NCBI GenBank assembly: GCA_947652115.1
Contig: OX393567.1
Span: 3,425,938-3,489,937, forward strand
Reading direction: 5' to 3'
DNA from: Blastomussa wellsi
Taxonomy: Eukaryota > Cnidaria > Anthozoa > Scleractinia > Plerogyridae
Length of the DNA: 64,000 bases
A program made the translations under genes and the position numbers. A model generated the notes under the pieces. That model was not told where the DNA came from, searched no databases, and worked only from the letters and a program-made list of their open reading frames with translations. Shown piece by piece: positions 1 through 11,213 of the stretch (position 1 is its first letter; each line of letters begins with the position of its first letter).

Positions 1-530
1 ATCTCTAGAATTATTTGTTCTGCCTTCTAAAGGAAACTTGCTGAAGGACATCATTAAGTCCAATGAAGGTGAAAGTCTAACGATTTGATAGTTATGGGTC
101 GGCTATTATCTTGCCTTAGCAAAGGTCGAACTGGTTGACTCCAATGCACTCCGACTCGTTCCGTCGTGCGAGGCAAGAAAATGAAGTGCTTGCTTTAGAA
201 GGCAAAGGGCCTTTGGTCACATCAAATACGACTAGTAACCAGACTTATTGCATGATTTGAAAGACGTCTTATCGATATTTGGCTTGAACTTGACTGTGGC
301 GAAAGACAAAGGGGGGAGGGAGCTAATCGTACACAAGACTCTTGGTAGTTGAAACAGGGTAACAAAAGCCTGGAAGATAAAGATCACGAGAATTGAAGAA
401 ATATTCTGATAAATCAATAGTATAGTAGTATCAATAGTATTGTACCGGAACGTGAACGGGCTGAGCTGCGGCCGGTCTTCTGCGACAACTGGATGGTTGA
501 CAAACGAACAAGAAGCTTCGAAGGAAAAAA

Positions 531-719
531 ATGGCCGACAAAACAACTCTAACCGAAAATAACGAAATCACACAAAACGAGAACAAGGTACAAAGGACCC
601 TGAACCAAAAAAATTGCAGGGCCTCCGGCCATACTCTGGTTAGGTCAATGAGCGATGATCTGAGTCAAATGTGTTTTGATCTCGGACAATGGCCAAGACT
701 TGTGGGATGTGCAGTTTGA
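531..719 (+). CDS. Small open frame, 62 aa, unknown (one per unit)
   Basis: The ATG sits in a good context (AAAAAAATGGCC) and opens MADKTTLTENNEITQNENK, a polar, Asn/Gln/Thr-rich start. The frame is kept in 11 units (531, 2206, 3881, 5558, 7234, 9811, 11484, 13161, 14836, 17445, 19151). It is broken by one extra A in an A-tract in the units at 20,328 and 22,034, and is absent from the two short units. It lies about 140 bp after the AATAAA of the mini-gene and before the Pol III unit. No promoter signal or family match is evident. It could be a chance frame preserved only because the units are young. Confidence 0.2.
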   Translation: MADKTTLTENNEITQNENKVQRTLNQKNCRASGHTLVRSMSDDLSQMCFDLGQWPRLVGCAV

Positions 720-931
720 CTGGCTTTAAACAATTTAACGGAGGCTTAAGAATCCCTGAATTTGAATTATTTTCAAGGTCTAGATTCTTGCGAAACATTA
801 ATCCCACCTAATGAAATTTGAAGTTTGCTGTTTTTAACCCATTTTAACTGTTCTAACAGAGTACGCATTCTCAGTCACAACCCCTAATTTGCAAACTAAA
901 CACACCGACTTTTTATGCTAATATGCCCAAG

Positions 932-1147
932 GGATTACAGAGGTGGCCTAGCGGTCATCGTGGCGCGCAACGAGGACAGAAACGTCACCAGAGGTCGAGG
1001 GTTCGAGTCTCGCTCATAGGGATTATTCTACAACTGGCTTGGGGGCCGAATAATTCCTCCCCGGAGTGGAGATTTGGATCTAAGACTAAGGAATTACTCT
1101 CGATCAGGCTTGGGGGCCGGGTAATTCCTCCTCGGAATCCGATTTTT
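932..1147 (+). ncRNA. Candidate Pol III transcription unit with tRNA-like head (reference copy)
   Basis: An A box TGGCCTAGCGG (944-954) and a B box GGTTCGAGTCT (1000-1010) sit 45 nt apart, a normal spacing for type-2 Pol III promoters. The first strong terminator downstream is TTTTT at 1143-1147, giving an RNA of about 210 nt. After the B box the transcript holds two copies of a GC-rich motif (1034-1069 and 1105-1140, both with GCTTGGGGGCCG and TAATTCCTCC) that can form G/C hairpins; GGAATTAC and GTAATTCC also pair across the second copy. The head has a D-stem-like GCC/GGC pairing but no acceptor stem and no anticodon stem, so it is not a working tRNA. It is either a SINE-like Pol III gene or a stable ncRNA gene amplified with the array. 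Transcription is inferred, not shown. Confidence 0.5.
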
Positions 1148-1231
1148 ATTTTTTAAAAACTTTTTTGGGTAAATTTGGGCGTTATTTCCTTTTTTTTTTG
1201 CACTGCCTTAATTGGAAAGATATACAGATTT

Positions 1232-1239
1232 TATAAAAA
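1232..1239 (+). promoter_or_regulatory. TATA-like box of the candidate mini-gene
   Basis: TATAAAAA lies 94 bp upstream of the exon-1 ATG. The same box is kept at 2907, 8838, 10511 and 16441. In the remaining units the box reads TTTTTTAAAAA, so the strict TATA is lost by one substitution. If the gene is real, the copies may differ in promoter strength. Confidence 0.35.
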
Positions 1240-1325
1240 TTAGGCGGATTTTACATTTTCTTTTCTTCATTTTGGTAGCGAAAACCTCTGTTTGGTAAAA
1301 TAAAGATACACTTAATTCGAAAGAA

Positions 1326-1935
1326 ATGCATTTTGTGGAATTTGCAGAAGAATCTGATGACCAAATAGAAGTTCTCTCGTTTCTTTCTTCCAGGAGCTTG
1401 AGACCATGCATGGATTTAGGACGCATTCAAGTAAGCTCTCGCGCTCGAATTGTCTGTATTTATTAGATGCCATTTCATGACTCCTGCATAAAGAAAAAAT
1501 TCAGTCAGCTCAACTGGCGGGAATGTTTTGATTGAGCGGCAGAGCATGCAACTCCCTCAAGTTCCAACTTTTTGACCCAGCATGTCATTCCGGAAACGAA
1601 ACACTGTTTCATTTATGAAATAGCTCTTTGTTGCCATTGTTTTGAAATTCGACAACGCCCGCTAAACTGAAATTGATCTCTAGAATTATTTGTTCTGCCT
1701 TCTAAAGGAAACTTGCTGAAGGACATCATTAAGTCCAATGAAGGTGAAAGTCTAACGATTTGATAGTTATGGGTCGGCTATTATCTTGCCTTAGCAAAGG
1801 TCGAACTGGTTGACTCCAATGCACTCCGACTCGTTCCGTCGTGCGAGGCAAGAAAATGAAGTGCTTGCTTTAGAAGGCAAAGGGCCTTTGGTCACATCAA
1901 ATACGACTAGTAACCAGACTTATTGCATGATTTGA
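1326..1935 (+). CDS. Candidate two-exon mini-gene, 81 aa, unknown family (reference copy)
   Basis: This gene model is inferred from signals in the right order. A TATAAAAA box lies at 1232-1239. The ATG at 1326 opens exon 1 (1326-1430, 35 codons; acidic stretch EFAEESDDQIE), which ends at CAA|GTAAGC here and CAG|GTAAGC in nearly all other units. The intron is 364 nt, with a CTAAC branch-site match at 1752-1756 and acceptor CTTGCCTTAG ending at 1794. Exon 2 (1795-1935, 46 codons then TGA) begins QRSNWLTPMHSDS and is richer in basic residues. Both splice sites are phase 0. AATAAA follows at 2071-2076. Exon 1 is open in all 16 copies. I do not recognise the protein: no signal peptide or membrane segment is seen. 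Alternatives are a chance open frame, or a 37-nt microexon using the internal acceptor TTTCTTTCTTCCAG. Confidence 0.42.
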
Positions 1936-3350
1936 AAGACGTCTTATCGATATTTGGCTTGAACTTGACTGTGGCGAAAGACAAAGGGGGGAGGGAGCTA
2001 ATCGTACACAAGACTCTTGGTAGTTGAAACAGGGTAACAAAAGCCTGGAAGATAAAGATCACGAGAATTGAATAAATATTCTGATAAATCAATAGTATAG
2101 TAGTATCAATAGTATTGTACCGGAACGTGAACGGGCTGAGCTGCGGCCGGTCTTCTGCGACAACTGGATGGTTGAGAAACGAACAAGAAGCTTCGAAGGA
2201 AAAAAATGGCCGACAAAACAACTCTAACCGAAAATAACGAAATCACACAAAACGAGAACAAGGTACAAAGGACCCTGAACCAAAAAAATTGCAGGGCCTC
2301 CGGCCATACTCTGGTTAGGTCAATGAGCGATGATCTGAGTCAAATGTGTTTTGATCTCGGACAATGGCCAAGACTTGTGGGATGTGCAGTTTGACTGGCT
2401 TTAAACAATTTAACGGAGGCTTAAGAATCCCTGAATTTGAATTATTTTCAAGGTCTAGATTCTTGCGAAACATTAATCCCACCTAATGAAATTTGAAGTT
2501 TGCTGTTTTTAACCCATTTTAACTGTTCTAACAGAGTACGCATTCTCAGTCACAACCCCTAATTTGCAAACTAAACACACCGACTTTTTATGCTAATATG
2601 CCCAAGGGATTACAGAGGTGGCCTAGCGGTCATCGTGGCGCGCAACGAGGACAGAAACGTCACTAGAGGTCGAGGGTTCGAGTCTCGCTCATAGGGATTA
2701 TTCTACAACTGGCTTGGGGGCCGAATAATTCCTCCCCGGAGTGGAGATTTGGATCTAAGACTAAGGAATTACTCTCGATCAGGCTTGGGGGCCGGGTAAT
2801 TCCTCCCCGGAATCCGATTTTTATTTTTTAAAAACTTTTTTGGGTAAATTTGGGCGTTATTTCCTTTTTTTTTTGCACTGCCTTAATTGGAAAGATATCC
2901 AGATTTTATAAAAATTAGGCGGATTTTACATTTTCTTTTCTTCATTTTGGTAGCGAAAACCTCTGTTTGGTAAAATAAAGATACACTTAATTCGAAAGAA
3001 ATGCATTTTGTGGAATTTGCAGAAGAATCTGATGACCAAATAGAAGTTCTCTCGTTTCTTTCTTCCAGGAGCTTGAGACCATGCATGGATTTAGGACGCA
3101 TTCAGGTAAGCTCTCGCGCTCGAATTGTCTGTATTTATTAGATGTCATTTCATGACTCCTGCATAAAGAAAAAATTCAGTCAGCTCAACTGGCGGGAATG
3201 TTTTGATTGAGCGGCAGAGCATGCAACTCCCTCAAGTTCCAACTTTTTGACCCAGCATGTCATTCCGGAAACGAAACACTGTTTCATTTATGAAATAGCT
3301 CTTTGTTGCCATTGTTTTGAAATTCGACAACGCCCGCTAAACTGAAATTG
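1676..3350. repeat. Array unit 2
   Basis: It has exon 2 at 1795-1935, AATAAA at 2071, the Pol III A box at 2619 with T5 at 2818-2822, TATA at 2907 and exon 1 at 3001-3105. It shares the variant cactgtttc with unit 6. Confidence 0.95.
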
Positions 3351-3610
3351 ATCTCTAGAATTATTTGTTCTGCCTTCTAAAGGAAACTTGCTGAAGGACA
3401 TCATTAAGTCCAATGAAGGTGAAAGTCTAACGATTTGATAGTTATGGGTCGGCTATTATCTTGCCTTAGCAAAGGTCGAACTGGTTGACTCCAATGCACT
3501 CCGACTCGTTCCGTCGTGCGAGGCAAGAAAATGAAGTGCTTGCTTTAGAAGGCAAAGGGCCTTTGGTCACATCAAATACGACTAGTAACCAGACTTATTG
3601 CATGATTTGA
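3001..3610 (+). CDS. Mini-gene copy, units 2-3
   Basis: Exon 1 is 3001-3105 with donor CAG|GTAAGC, and exon 2 is 3470-3610 ending TGA. A TATA box is present at 2907-2914. This copy has every signal of the model intact, so it is the best one to test. Confidence 0.42.
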
Positions 3611-5027
3611 AAGACGTCTTATCGATATTTGGCTTGAACTTGACTGTGGCGAAAGACAAAGGGGGGAGGGAGCTAATCGTACACAAGACTCTTGGTAGTT
3701 GAAACAGGGTAACAAAAGCCTGGAAGATAAAGATCACGAGAATTGAATAAATATTCTGATAAATCAATAGTATAGTAGTATCAATAGTATTGTACCGAAA
3801 CGTGAACGGGCTGAGCTGCGGCCGGTCTTCTGCGACAACTGGATGGTTGACAAACGAACAAGAAGCTTCGAAGGAAAAAAATGGCCGACAAAACAACTCT
3901 AACCGAAAATAACGAAATCACACAAAACGAGAACAAGGTACAAAGGACCCTGAACCAAAAAAATTGCAGGGCCTCCGGCCATACTCTGGTTAGGTCAATG
4001 AGTGATGATCTGAGTCAAATGTGTTTTGATCTCGGACAATGGCCAAGACTTGTGGGATGTGCAGTTTGACTGGCTTTAAACAATTTAACGGAGGCTTAAG
4101 AATCCCTGAATTTGAATTATTTTCAAGGTCTAGATTCTTGCGAAACATTAATCCCACCTAATGAAATTTGAAGTTTGCTGTTTTTAACCCATTTTAACTG
4201 TTCTAACAGAGTACGCATTCTCAGTCACAACCCCTAATTTGCAAACCAAACACACCGACTTTTTATGCTAACTATGCCCAAGGGATTACAGAGGTGGCCT
4301 AGCGGTCATCGTGGCGCGCAACGAGGACAGAAACGTCACCAGAGGTCGAGGGTTCGAGTCTCGCTCATAGGGATTATTCTACAACTGGCTTGGGGGCCGA
4401 ATAATTCCTCCCCGGAGTGGAGATTTGGATCTAAGACTAAGGAATTACTCTCGATCAGGCTTGGGGGCCGGGTAATTCCTCCCCGGAATCCGATTTTTAT
4501 TTTTTAAAAACTTTTTTGGGTAAATTTGGGCGTTATTTCCTTTTTTTTTTTTGCACTGCCTTAATTGGAAAGATATCCAGATTTTTTAAAAATTAGGCGG
4601 ATTTTACATTTTCTTTTCTTCATTTTGGTAGCGAAAACCTCTGTTTGGTAAAATAAGATACACTTAATTCGAAAGAAATGCATTTTGTGGAATTTGCAGA
4701 AGAATCTGATGACCAAATAGAAGTTCTCTCGTTTCTTTCTTCCAGGAGCTTGAGACCATGCATGGATTTAGGACGCATTCAGGTAAGCTCTCGCGCTCGA
4801 ATTGTCTGTATTTATTAGATGCCATTTCATGACTCCTGCATAAAGAAAAAATTCAGTCAGCTCAACTGGCGGGAATGTTTTGATTGAGCGGCAGAGCATG
4901 CAACTCCCTCAAGTTCCAACTTTTTGACCCAGCATGTCATTCCGGAAACGAAACACTATTTCATTTATGAAATAGCTCTTTGTTGCCATTGTTTTGAAAT
5001 TCGACAACGCCCGCTAAACTGAAATTG
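3351..5027. repeat. Array unit 3
   Basis: The Pol III A box is at 4295 with T5 at 4494-4498, and exon 1 is at 4678-4782. Marker variants are gagtgatgatc (about 4000), gcaaaccaaac and a longer T-tract before ttgcactgcc; all recur in unit 7. Confidence 0.95.
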
Positions 5028-5287
5028 ATCTCTAGAATTATTTGTTCTGCCTTCTAAAGGAAATTTGCTGAAGGACATCATTAAGTCCAATGAAGGTGAA
5101 AGTCTAACGATTTGATAGTTATGGGTCGGCTATTATCTTGCCTTAGCAAAGGTCGAACTGGTTGACTCCAATGCACTCCGACTCGTTCCGTCGTGCGAGG
5201 CAAGAAAATGAAGTGCTTGCTTTAGAAGGCAAAGGGCCTTTGGTCACATCAAATACGACTAGTAACCAGACTTATTGCATGATTTGA
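4678..5287 (+). CDS. Mini-gene copy, units 3-4
   Basis: Exon 1 is 4678-4782 and exon 2 is 5147-5287, both open. The TATA box is degenerate (TTTTTTAAAAA). A one-base deletion (aataagatac) falls in the predicted 5' leader. Confidence 0.38.
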
Positions 5288-6703
5288 AAGACGTCTTATC
5301 GATATTTGGCTTGAACTTGACTGTGGCGAAAGACAAAGGGGGGAGGGAGCTAATCGTACACAAGACTCTTGGTAGTTGAAACAGGGTAACAAAAGCCTGG
5401 AAGATAAAGATCACGAGAATTGAATAAATATTCTGATAAATCAATAGTATAGTAGTATCAATAGTATTGTACCGAAACGTGAACGGGCTGAGCTGCGGCC
5501 GGTCTTCTGCGACAACTGGATGGTTGACAAACGAACAAGAAGCTTCGAAGGAAAAAAATGGCCGACAAAACAACTCTAACCGAAAATAACGAAATCACAC
5601 AAAACGAGAACAAGGTACAAAGGACCCTGAACCAAAAAAATTGCAGGGCCTCCGGCCATACTCTGGTTAGGTCAATGAGCGATGATCTGAGTCAAATGTG
5701 TTTTGATCTCGGACAATGGCCAAGACTTGTGGGATGTGCAGTTTGACTGGCTTTAAACAATTTAACGGAGGCTTAAGAATCCCTGAATTTGAATTATTTT
5801 CAAGGTCTAGATTCTTGCGAAACATTAATCCCACCTAATGAAATTTGAAGTTTGCTGTTTTTAACCCATTTTAACTGTTCTAACAGAGTACGCATTCTCA
5901 GTCACAACCCCTAATTTGCAAACTAAACACACCGACTTTTTATGCTAACTATGCCCAAGGGATTACAGAGGTGGCCTAGCGGTCATCGTGGCGCGCAACG
6001 AGGACAGAAACGTCACCAGAGGTCGAGGGTTCGAGTCTCGCTCATAGGGATTATTCTACAACTGGCTTGGGGGCCGAATAATTCCTCCCCGGAGTGGAGA
6101 TTTGGATCTAAGACTAAGGAATTACTCTCGATCAGGCTTGGGGGCCGGGTAATTCCTCCCCGGAATCCGATTTTTATTTTTTTAAAACGTTTTTGGGTAA
6201 ATTTGGGCGTTATTTCCTTTTTTTTTTGCACTGCCTTAATTGGAAAGATATCCAGATTTTTTAAAAATTAGGCGGATTTTACATTTTCTTTTCTTCATTT
6301 TGGTAGCGAAAACCTCTGTTTGGTAAAATAAAGATACACTTAATTCGAAAGAAATGCATTTTGTGGAATTTGCAGAAGAATCTGATGACCAAATAGAAGT
6401 TCTCTCGTTTCTTTCTTCCAGGAGCTTGAGACCATGCATGGATTTAGGACGCATTCAGGTAAGCTCTCGCGCTCGAATTGTCTGTATTTATTAGATGCCA
6501 TTTCATGACTCCTGCATAAAGAAAAAATTCAGTCAGCTCAACTGGCGGGAATGTTTTGATTGAGCGGCAGAGCATGCAACTCCCTCAAGTTCCAACTTTT
6601 TGACCCAGCATGTCATTCCGGAAACGAAACACTATTTCATTTATGAAATAGCTCTTTGTTGCCATTGTTTTGAAATTCGACAACGCCCGCTAAACTGAAA
6701 TTG
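5028..6703. repeat. Array unit 4
   Basis: The Pol III A box is at 5972 with T5 at 6171-6175, and exon 1 is at 6354-6458. The tract after the terminator reads aaaacgtttttggg, shared with units 5, 8 and 9. Confidence 0.95.
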
Positions 6704-6963
6704 ATCTCTAGAATTATTTGTTCTGCCTTCTAAAGGAAATTTGCTGAAGGACATCATTAAGTCCAATGAAGGTGAAAGTCTAACGATTTGATAGTTATGG
6801 GTCGGCTATTATCTTGCCTTAGCAAAGGTCGAACTGGTTGACTCCAATGCACTCCGACTCGTTCCGTCGTGCGAGGCAAGAAAATGAAGTGCTTGCTTTA
6901 GAAGGCAAAGGGCCTTTGGTCACATCAAATACGACTAGTAACCAGACTTATTGCATGATTTGA
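6354..6963 (+). CDS. Mini-gene copy, units 4-5
   Basis: Exon 1 is 6354-6458 and exon 2 is 6823-6963. Both are open and the splice signals are intact; the TATA box is degenerate. Confidence 0.38.
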
Positions 6964-8320
6964 AAGACGTCTTATCGATATTTGGCTTGAACTTGACTGT
7001 GGCGAAAGACAAAGGGGGGAGGGAGCTAATCGTACACAAGACTCTTGGTAGTTGAAACAGGGTAACAAAAGCCTGGAAGATAAAGATCACGAGAATTGAA
7101 TAAATATTCTGATAAATCAATAGTATAGTAGTATCAATAGTATTGTACCGAAACGTGAACGGGCTGAGCTGCGGCCGGTCTTCTGCGACAACTGGATGGT
7201 TGACAAACGAACAAGAAGCTTCGAAGGAAAAAAATGGCCGACAAAACAACTCTAACCGAAAATAACGAAATCACACAAAACGAGAACAAGGTACAAAGGA
7301 CCCTGAACCAAAAAAATTGCAGGGCCTCCGGCCATACTCTGGTTAGGTCAATGAGCGATGATCTGAGTCAAATGTGTTTTGATCTCGGACAATGGCCAAG
7401 ACTTGTGGGATGTGCAGTTTGACTGGCTTTAAACAATTTAACGGAGGCTTAAGAATCCCTGAATTTTAATTATTTTCAAGGTCTAGATTCTTGCGAAACA
7501 TTAATCCCACCTAATGAAATTTGAAGTTTGCTGTTTTTAACCCATTTTAACTGTTCTAACAGAGTACGCATTCTCAGTCACAACCCCTAATTTGCAAACT
7601 AAACACACCGACTTTTTATGCTAACTATGCCCAAGGGATTACAGAGGTGGCCTAGCGGTCATCGTGGCGCGCAACGAGGACAGAAACGTCACCAGAGGTC
7701 GAGGGTTCGAGTCTCGCTCATAGGGATTATTCTACAACTGGCTTGGGGGCCGAATAATTCCTCCCCGGAGTGGAGATTTGGATCTAAGACTAAGGAATTA
7801 CTCTCGATCAGGCTTGGGGGCCGGGTAATTCCTCCCCGGAATCCGATTTTTATTTTTTTAAAACGTTTTTGGGTAAATTTGGGCGTTATTTCCTTTTTTT
7901 TTTGCACTGCCTTAATTGGAAAGATATCCAGATTTTTTAAAAATTAGGCGGATTTTACATTTTCTTTTCTTCATTTTGGTAGCGAAAACCTCTGTTTGGT
8001 AAAATAAAGATACACTTAATTCGAAAGAAATGCATTTTGTGGAATTTGCAGAAGAATCTGAGGACCAAATAGAAGTTCTCTCGTTTCTTTCTTCCAGGAG
8101 CTTGAGACCATGCATGGATTTAGGACGCATTCAGGTAAGCTCTCGCGCTCGAATTGTCTGTATTTATTAGATGCCATTTCATGACTCTTGCATAAAGAAA
8201 AAATTCAGTCTGCTCAACTGGCGGGAATGTTTTGATTGAGCGCCCTGCAGAGCATGCAACTCCCTCAAGTTCCAACTTTTTGACCCAGCATGTCATTCCG
8301 GAAACGAAACACTATTTCAT
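6704..8320. repeat. Array unit 5 (3' end lost at a deletion junction)
   Basis: The Pol III A box is at 7648 with T5 at 7847-7851. Exon 1 at 8030-8134 carries GAT to GAG (Asp to Glu). The unit runs only to cactatttcat and then joins the short unit; its usual downstream exon 2 is missing. Confidence 0.95.
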
Positions 8321-9280
8321 TTTGACAGGCTTTAAACAATTTAACGGAGGCTTAAGAATCCCTGAATTTGAATTATTTTCAAGGTCTAGATTCTTACGAA
8401 ACATTAATCCCACCTAATGAAATTTGAAGTTTGCTGTTTTTAACCCATTTTAACTGTTCTAACAGAGTACGCATTCTCAGTCACAACCCCTAATTTGCAA
8501 ACTAAACACACCGACTTTTTATGCTAATATGCCCAAGGGATTACAGAGGTGGCCTAGCGGTCATCGTGGCGCGCAACGAGGACAGAAACGTCACCAGAGG
8601 TCGAGGGTTCGAGTCTCGCTCATAGGGATTATTCTACAACTGGCTTGGGGGCCGAATAATTCCTCCCCGGAGTGGAGATTTGGATCTAAGACTAAGGAAT
8701 TACTCTCGATCAGGCTTGGGGGCCGGGTAATTCCTCCCCGGAATCCGATTTTTATTTTTTAAAAACTTTTTTGGGTAAATTTGGGCGTTATTTCCTTTTT
8801 TTTTTGCACTGCCTTAATTGGAAAGATATACAGATTTTATAAAAATTAGGCGGATTTTACATTTTCTTTTCTTCATTTTGGTAGCGAAAACCTCTGTTTG
8901 GTAAAATAAGATACACTTAATTCGAAAGAAATGCATTTTGTGGAATTTGCAGAAGAATCTGATGACCAAATAGAAGTTCTCTCGTTTCTTTCTTCCAGGA
9001 GCTTGAGACCATGCATGGATTTAGGACGCATTCAGGTAAGCTCTCGCGCTCGAATTGTCTGTATTTATTAGATGCCATTTCATGACTCCTGCATAAAGAA
9101 AAAATTCAGTCAGCTCAACTGGCGGGAATGTTTTGATTGAGCGGCAGAGCATGCAACTCCCTCAAGTTCCAACTTTTTGACCCAGCATGTCATTCCGGAA
9201 ACGAAACACTATTTCATTTATGAAATAGCTCTTTGTTGCCATTGTTTTGAAATTCGACAACGCCCGCTAAACTGAAATTG
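8321..9280. repeat. Short array unit 5b (777-bp deletion)
   Basis: Compared with a full unit, the stretch from just after cactatttcat to just before tttgactggc is missing, at a TTT microhomology. Exon 2, its AATAAA and the 62-aa frame are lost. The Pol III unit (A box 8550, T5 8749-8753), a TATA box (8838) and exon 1 (8931-9035) remain. Near the junction, agcgccctgcagagc is an insertion shared only with short unit 9b. Confidence 0.95.
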
Positions 9281-9540
9281 ATCTCTAGAATTATTTGTTC
9301 TGCCTTCTAAAGGAAATTTGCTGAAGGACATCATTAAGTCCAATGAAGGTGAAAGTCTAACGATTTGATAGTTATGGGTCGGCTATTATCTTGCCTTAGC
9401 AAAGGTCGAACTGGTTGACTCCAATGCACTCCGACTCGTTCCGTCGTGCGAGGCAAGAAAATGAAGTGCTTGCTTTAGAAGGCAAAGGGCCTTTGGTCAC
9501 ATCAAATACGACTAGTAACCAGACTTATTGCATGATTTGA
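8931..9540 (+). CDS. Mini-gene copy, units 5b-6
   Basis: Exon 1 is 8931-9035 and exon 2 is 9400-9540. All signals are present, including TATAAAAA at 8838-8845. Confidence 0.4.
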
Positions 9541-10954
9541 AAGACGTCTTATCGATATTTGGCTTGAACTTGACTGTGGCGAAAGACAAAGGGGGGAGGG
9601 AGCTAATCGTACACAAGACTCTTGGTAGTTGAAACAGGGTAACAAAAACCTGGAAGATAAAGATCACGAGAATTGAATAAATATTCTGATAAATCAATAG
9701 TATAGTAGTATCAATAGTATTGTACCGAAACGTGAACGGGCTGAGCTGCGGCCGGTCTTCTGCGACAACTGGATGGTTGACAAACGAACAAGAAGCTTCG
9801 AAGGAAAAAAATGGCCGACAAAACAACTCTAACCGAAAATAACGAAATCACACAAAACGAGAACAAGGTACAAAGGACCCTGAACCAAAAAAATTGCAGG
9901 GCCTCCGGCCATACTCTGGTTAGGTCAATGAGCGATGATCTGAGTCAAATGTGTTTTGATCTCGGACAATGGCCAAGACTTGTGGGATGTGCAGTTTGAC
10001 TGGCTTTAAACAATTTAACGGAGGCTTAAGAATCCCTGAATTTGAATTATTTTCAAGGTCTAGATTCTTGCGAAACATTAATCCCACCTAATGAAATTTG
10101 AAGTTTGCTGTTTTTAACCCATTTTAACTGTTCTAACAGAGTACGCATTCTCAGTCACAACCCCTAATTTGCAAACTAAACACACCGACTTTTTATGCTA
10201 ATATGCCCAAGGGATTACAGAGGTGGCCTAGCGGTCATCGTGGCGCGCAACGAGGACAGAAACGTCACCAGAGGTCGAGGGTTCGAGTCTCGCTCATAGG
10301 GATTATTCTACAACTGGCTTGGGGGCCGAATAATTCCTCCCCGGAGTGGAGATTTGGATCTAAGACTAAGGAATTACTCTCGATCAGGCTTGGGGGCCGG
10401 GTAATTCCTCCCCGGAATCCGATTTTTATTTTTTAAAAACTTTTTTGGGTAAATTTGGGCGTTATTTCCTTTTTTTTTGCACTGCCTTAATTGGAAAGAT
10501 ATCCAGATTTTATAAAAATTAGGCGGATTTTACATTTTCTTTTCTTCATTTTGGTAGCGAAAACCTCTGTTTGGTAAAATAAAGATACACTTAATTCGAA
10601 AGAAATGCATTTTGTGGAATTTGCAGAAGAATCTGATGACCAAATAGAAGTTCTCTCGTTTCTTTCTTCCAGGAGCTTGAGACCATGCATGGATTTAGGA
10701 CGCATTCAGGTAAGCTCTCGCGCTCGAATTGTCTGTATTTATTAGATGCCATTTCATGACTCCTGCATAAAGAAAAAATTCAGTCAGCTCAACTGGCGGG
10801 AATGTTTTGATTGAGCGGCAGAGCATGCAACTCCCTCAAGTTCCAACTTTTTGACCCAGCATGTCATTCCGGAAACGAAACACTGTTTCATTTATGAAAT
10901 AGCTCTTTGTTGCCATTGTTTTGAAATTCGACAACGCCCGCTAAACTGAAATTG
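9281..10954. repeat. Array unit 6
   Basis: The Pol III A box is at 10224 with T5 at 10423-10427, TATA is at 10511 and exon 1 is at 10605-10709. It begins the second 7.6-kb higher-order block. Confidence 0.95.
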
Positions 10955-11213
10955 ATCTCTAGAATTATTTGTTCTGCCTTCTAAAGGAAACTTGCTGAAG
11001 GACATCATTAAGTCCAATGAAGGTGAAAGTCTAACGATTTGATAGTTATGGGTCGGCTATTATCTTGCCTTAGCAAAGGTCGAACTGGTTGACTCCAATG
11101 CACTCCGACTCGTTCCGTCGTGCGAGGCAAGAAAATGAAGTGCTTGCTTTAGAAGCAAAGGGCCTTTGGTCACATCAAATACGACTAGTAACCAGACTTA
11201 TTGCATGATTTGA
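10605..11213 (+). pseudogene. Mini-gene copy with frameshift in exon 2, units 6-7
   Basis: Exon 1 (10605-10709) and a TATA box (10511-10518) are intact. Exon 2 starts at 11074 but loses one G near 11,152 (tagaagcaaag instead of tagaaggcaaag), which shifts the frame after about 26 codons. Confidence 0.38.

Larger units (their letters stand above)
1..1675. repeat. Array unit 1
   Basis: It begins with exon 2 of an upstream mini-gene (120-260), whose own exon 1 lies outside the window; the AATAAA after that exon reads AAGAAA. It also has the 62-aa frame at 531, the Pol III unit at 932-1147 and exon 1 at 1326-1430. Confidence 0.95.

Noticed and set aside
232..546. 104-codon minus-strand frame present in nearly every array unit
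   Set aside because: It opens only with TTG and contains no ATG at all. It runs antisense to the end of exon 2 and its predicted 3' region. Its persistence is explained by the youth of the array.
940..1020. Functional tRNA gene
   Set aside because: The A and B boxes are good, but the sequences before the A box and after the T-arm do not pair as an acceptor stem, and no anticodon stem is found.
923..1156. 77-109-aa plus-strand frame starting MPKGLQRWPSG
   Set aside because: It reads straight through the A box, B box and hairpin repeats of the Pol III unit and has low-complexity GC-driven content. Its length varies with T-tract indels.
1208..1426. 72-aa minus-strand frame with ATG, antisense to exon 1
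   Set aside because: A one-base deletion (aataagatac) breaks it in five units (3, 5b, 7, 9b, 12), while the plus-strand exon 1 stays open in all, so the plus-strand reading is preferred.
1390..1480. Spliced-leader RNA gene (donor GTAAGC followed by an AT-rich site)
   Set aside because: There is no capped-leader-sized exon after a promoter, no convincing Sm site with flanking hairpins, and the donor pairs well with a downstream acceptor in cis.
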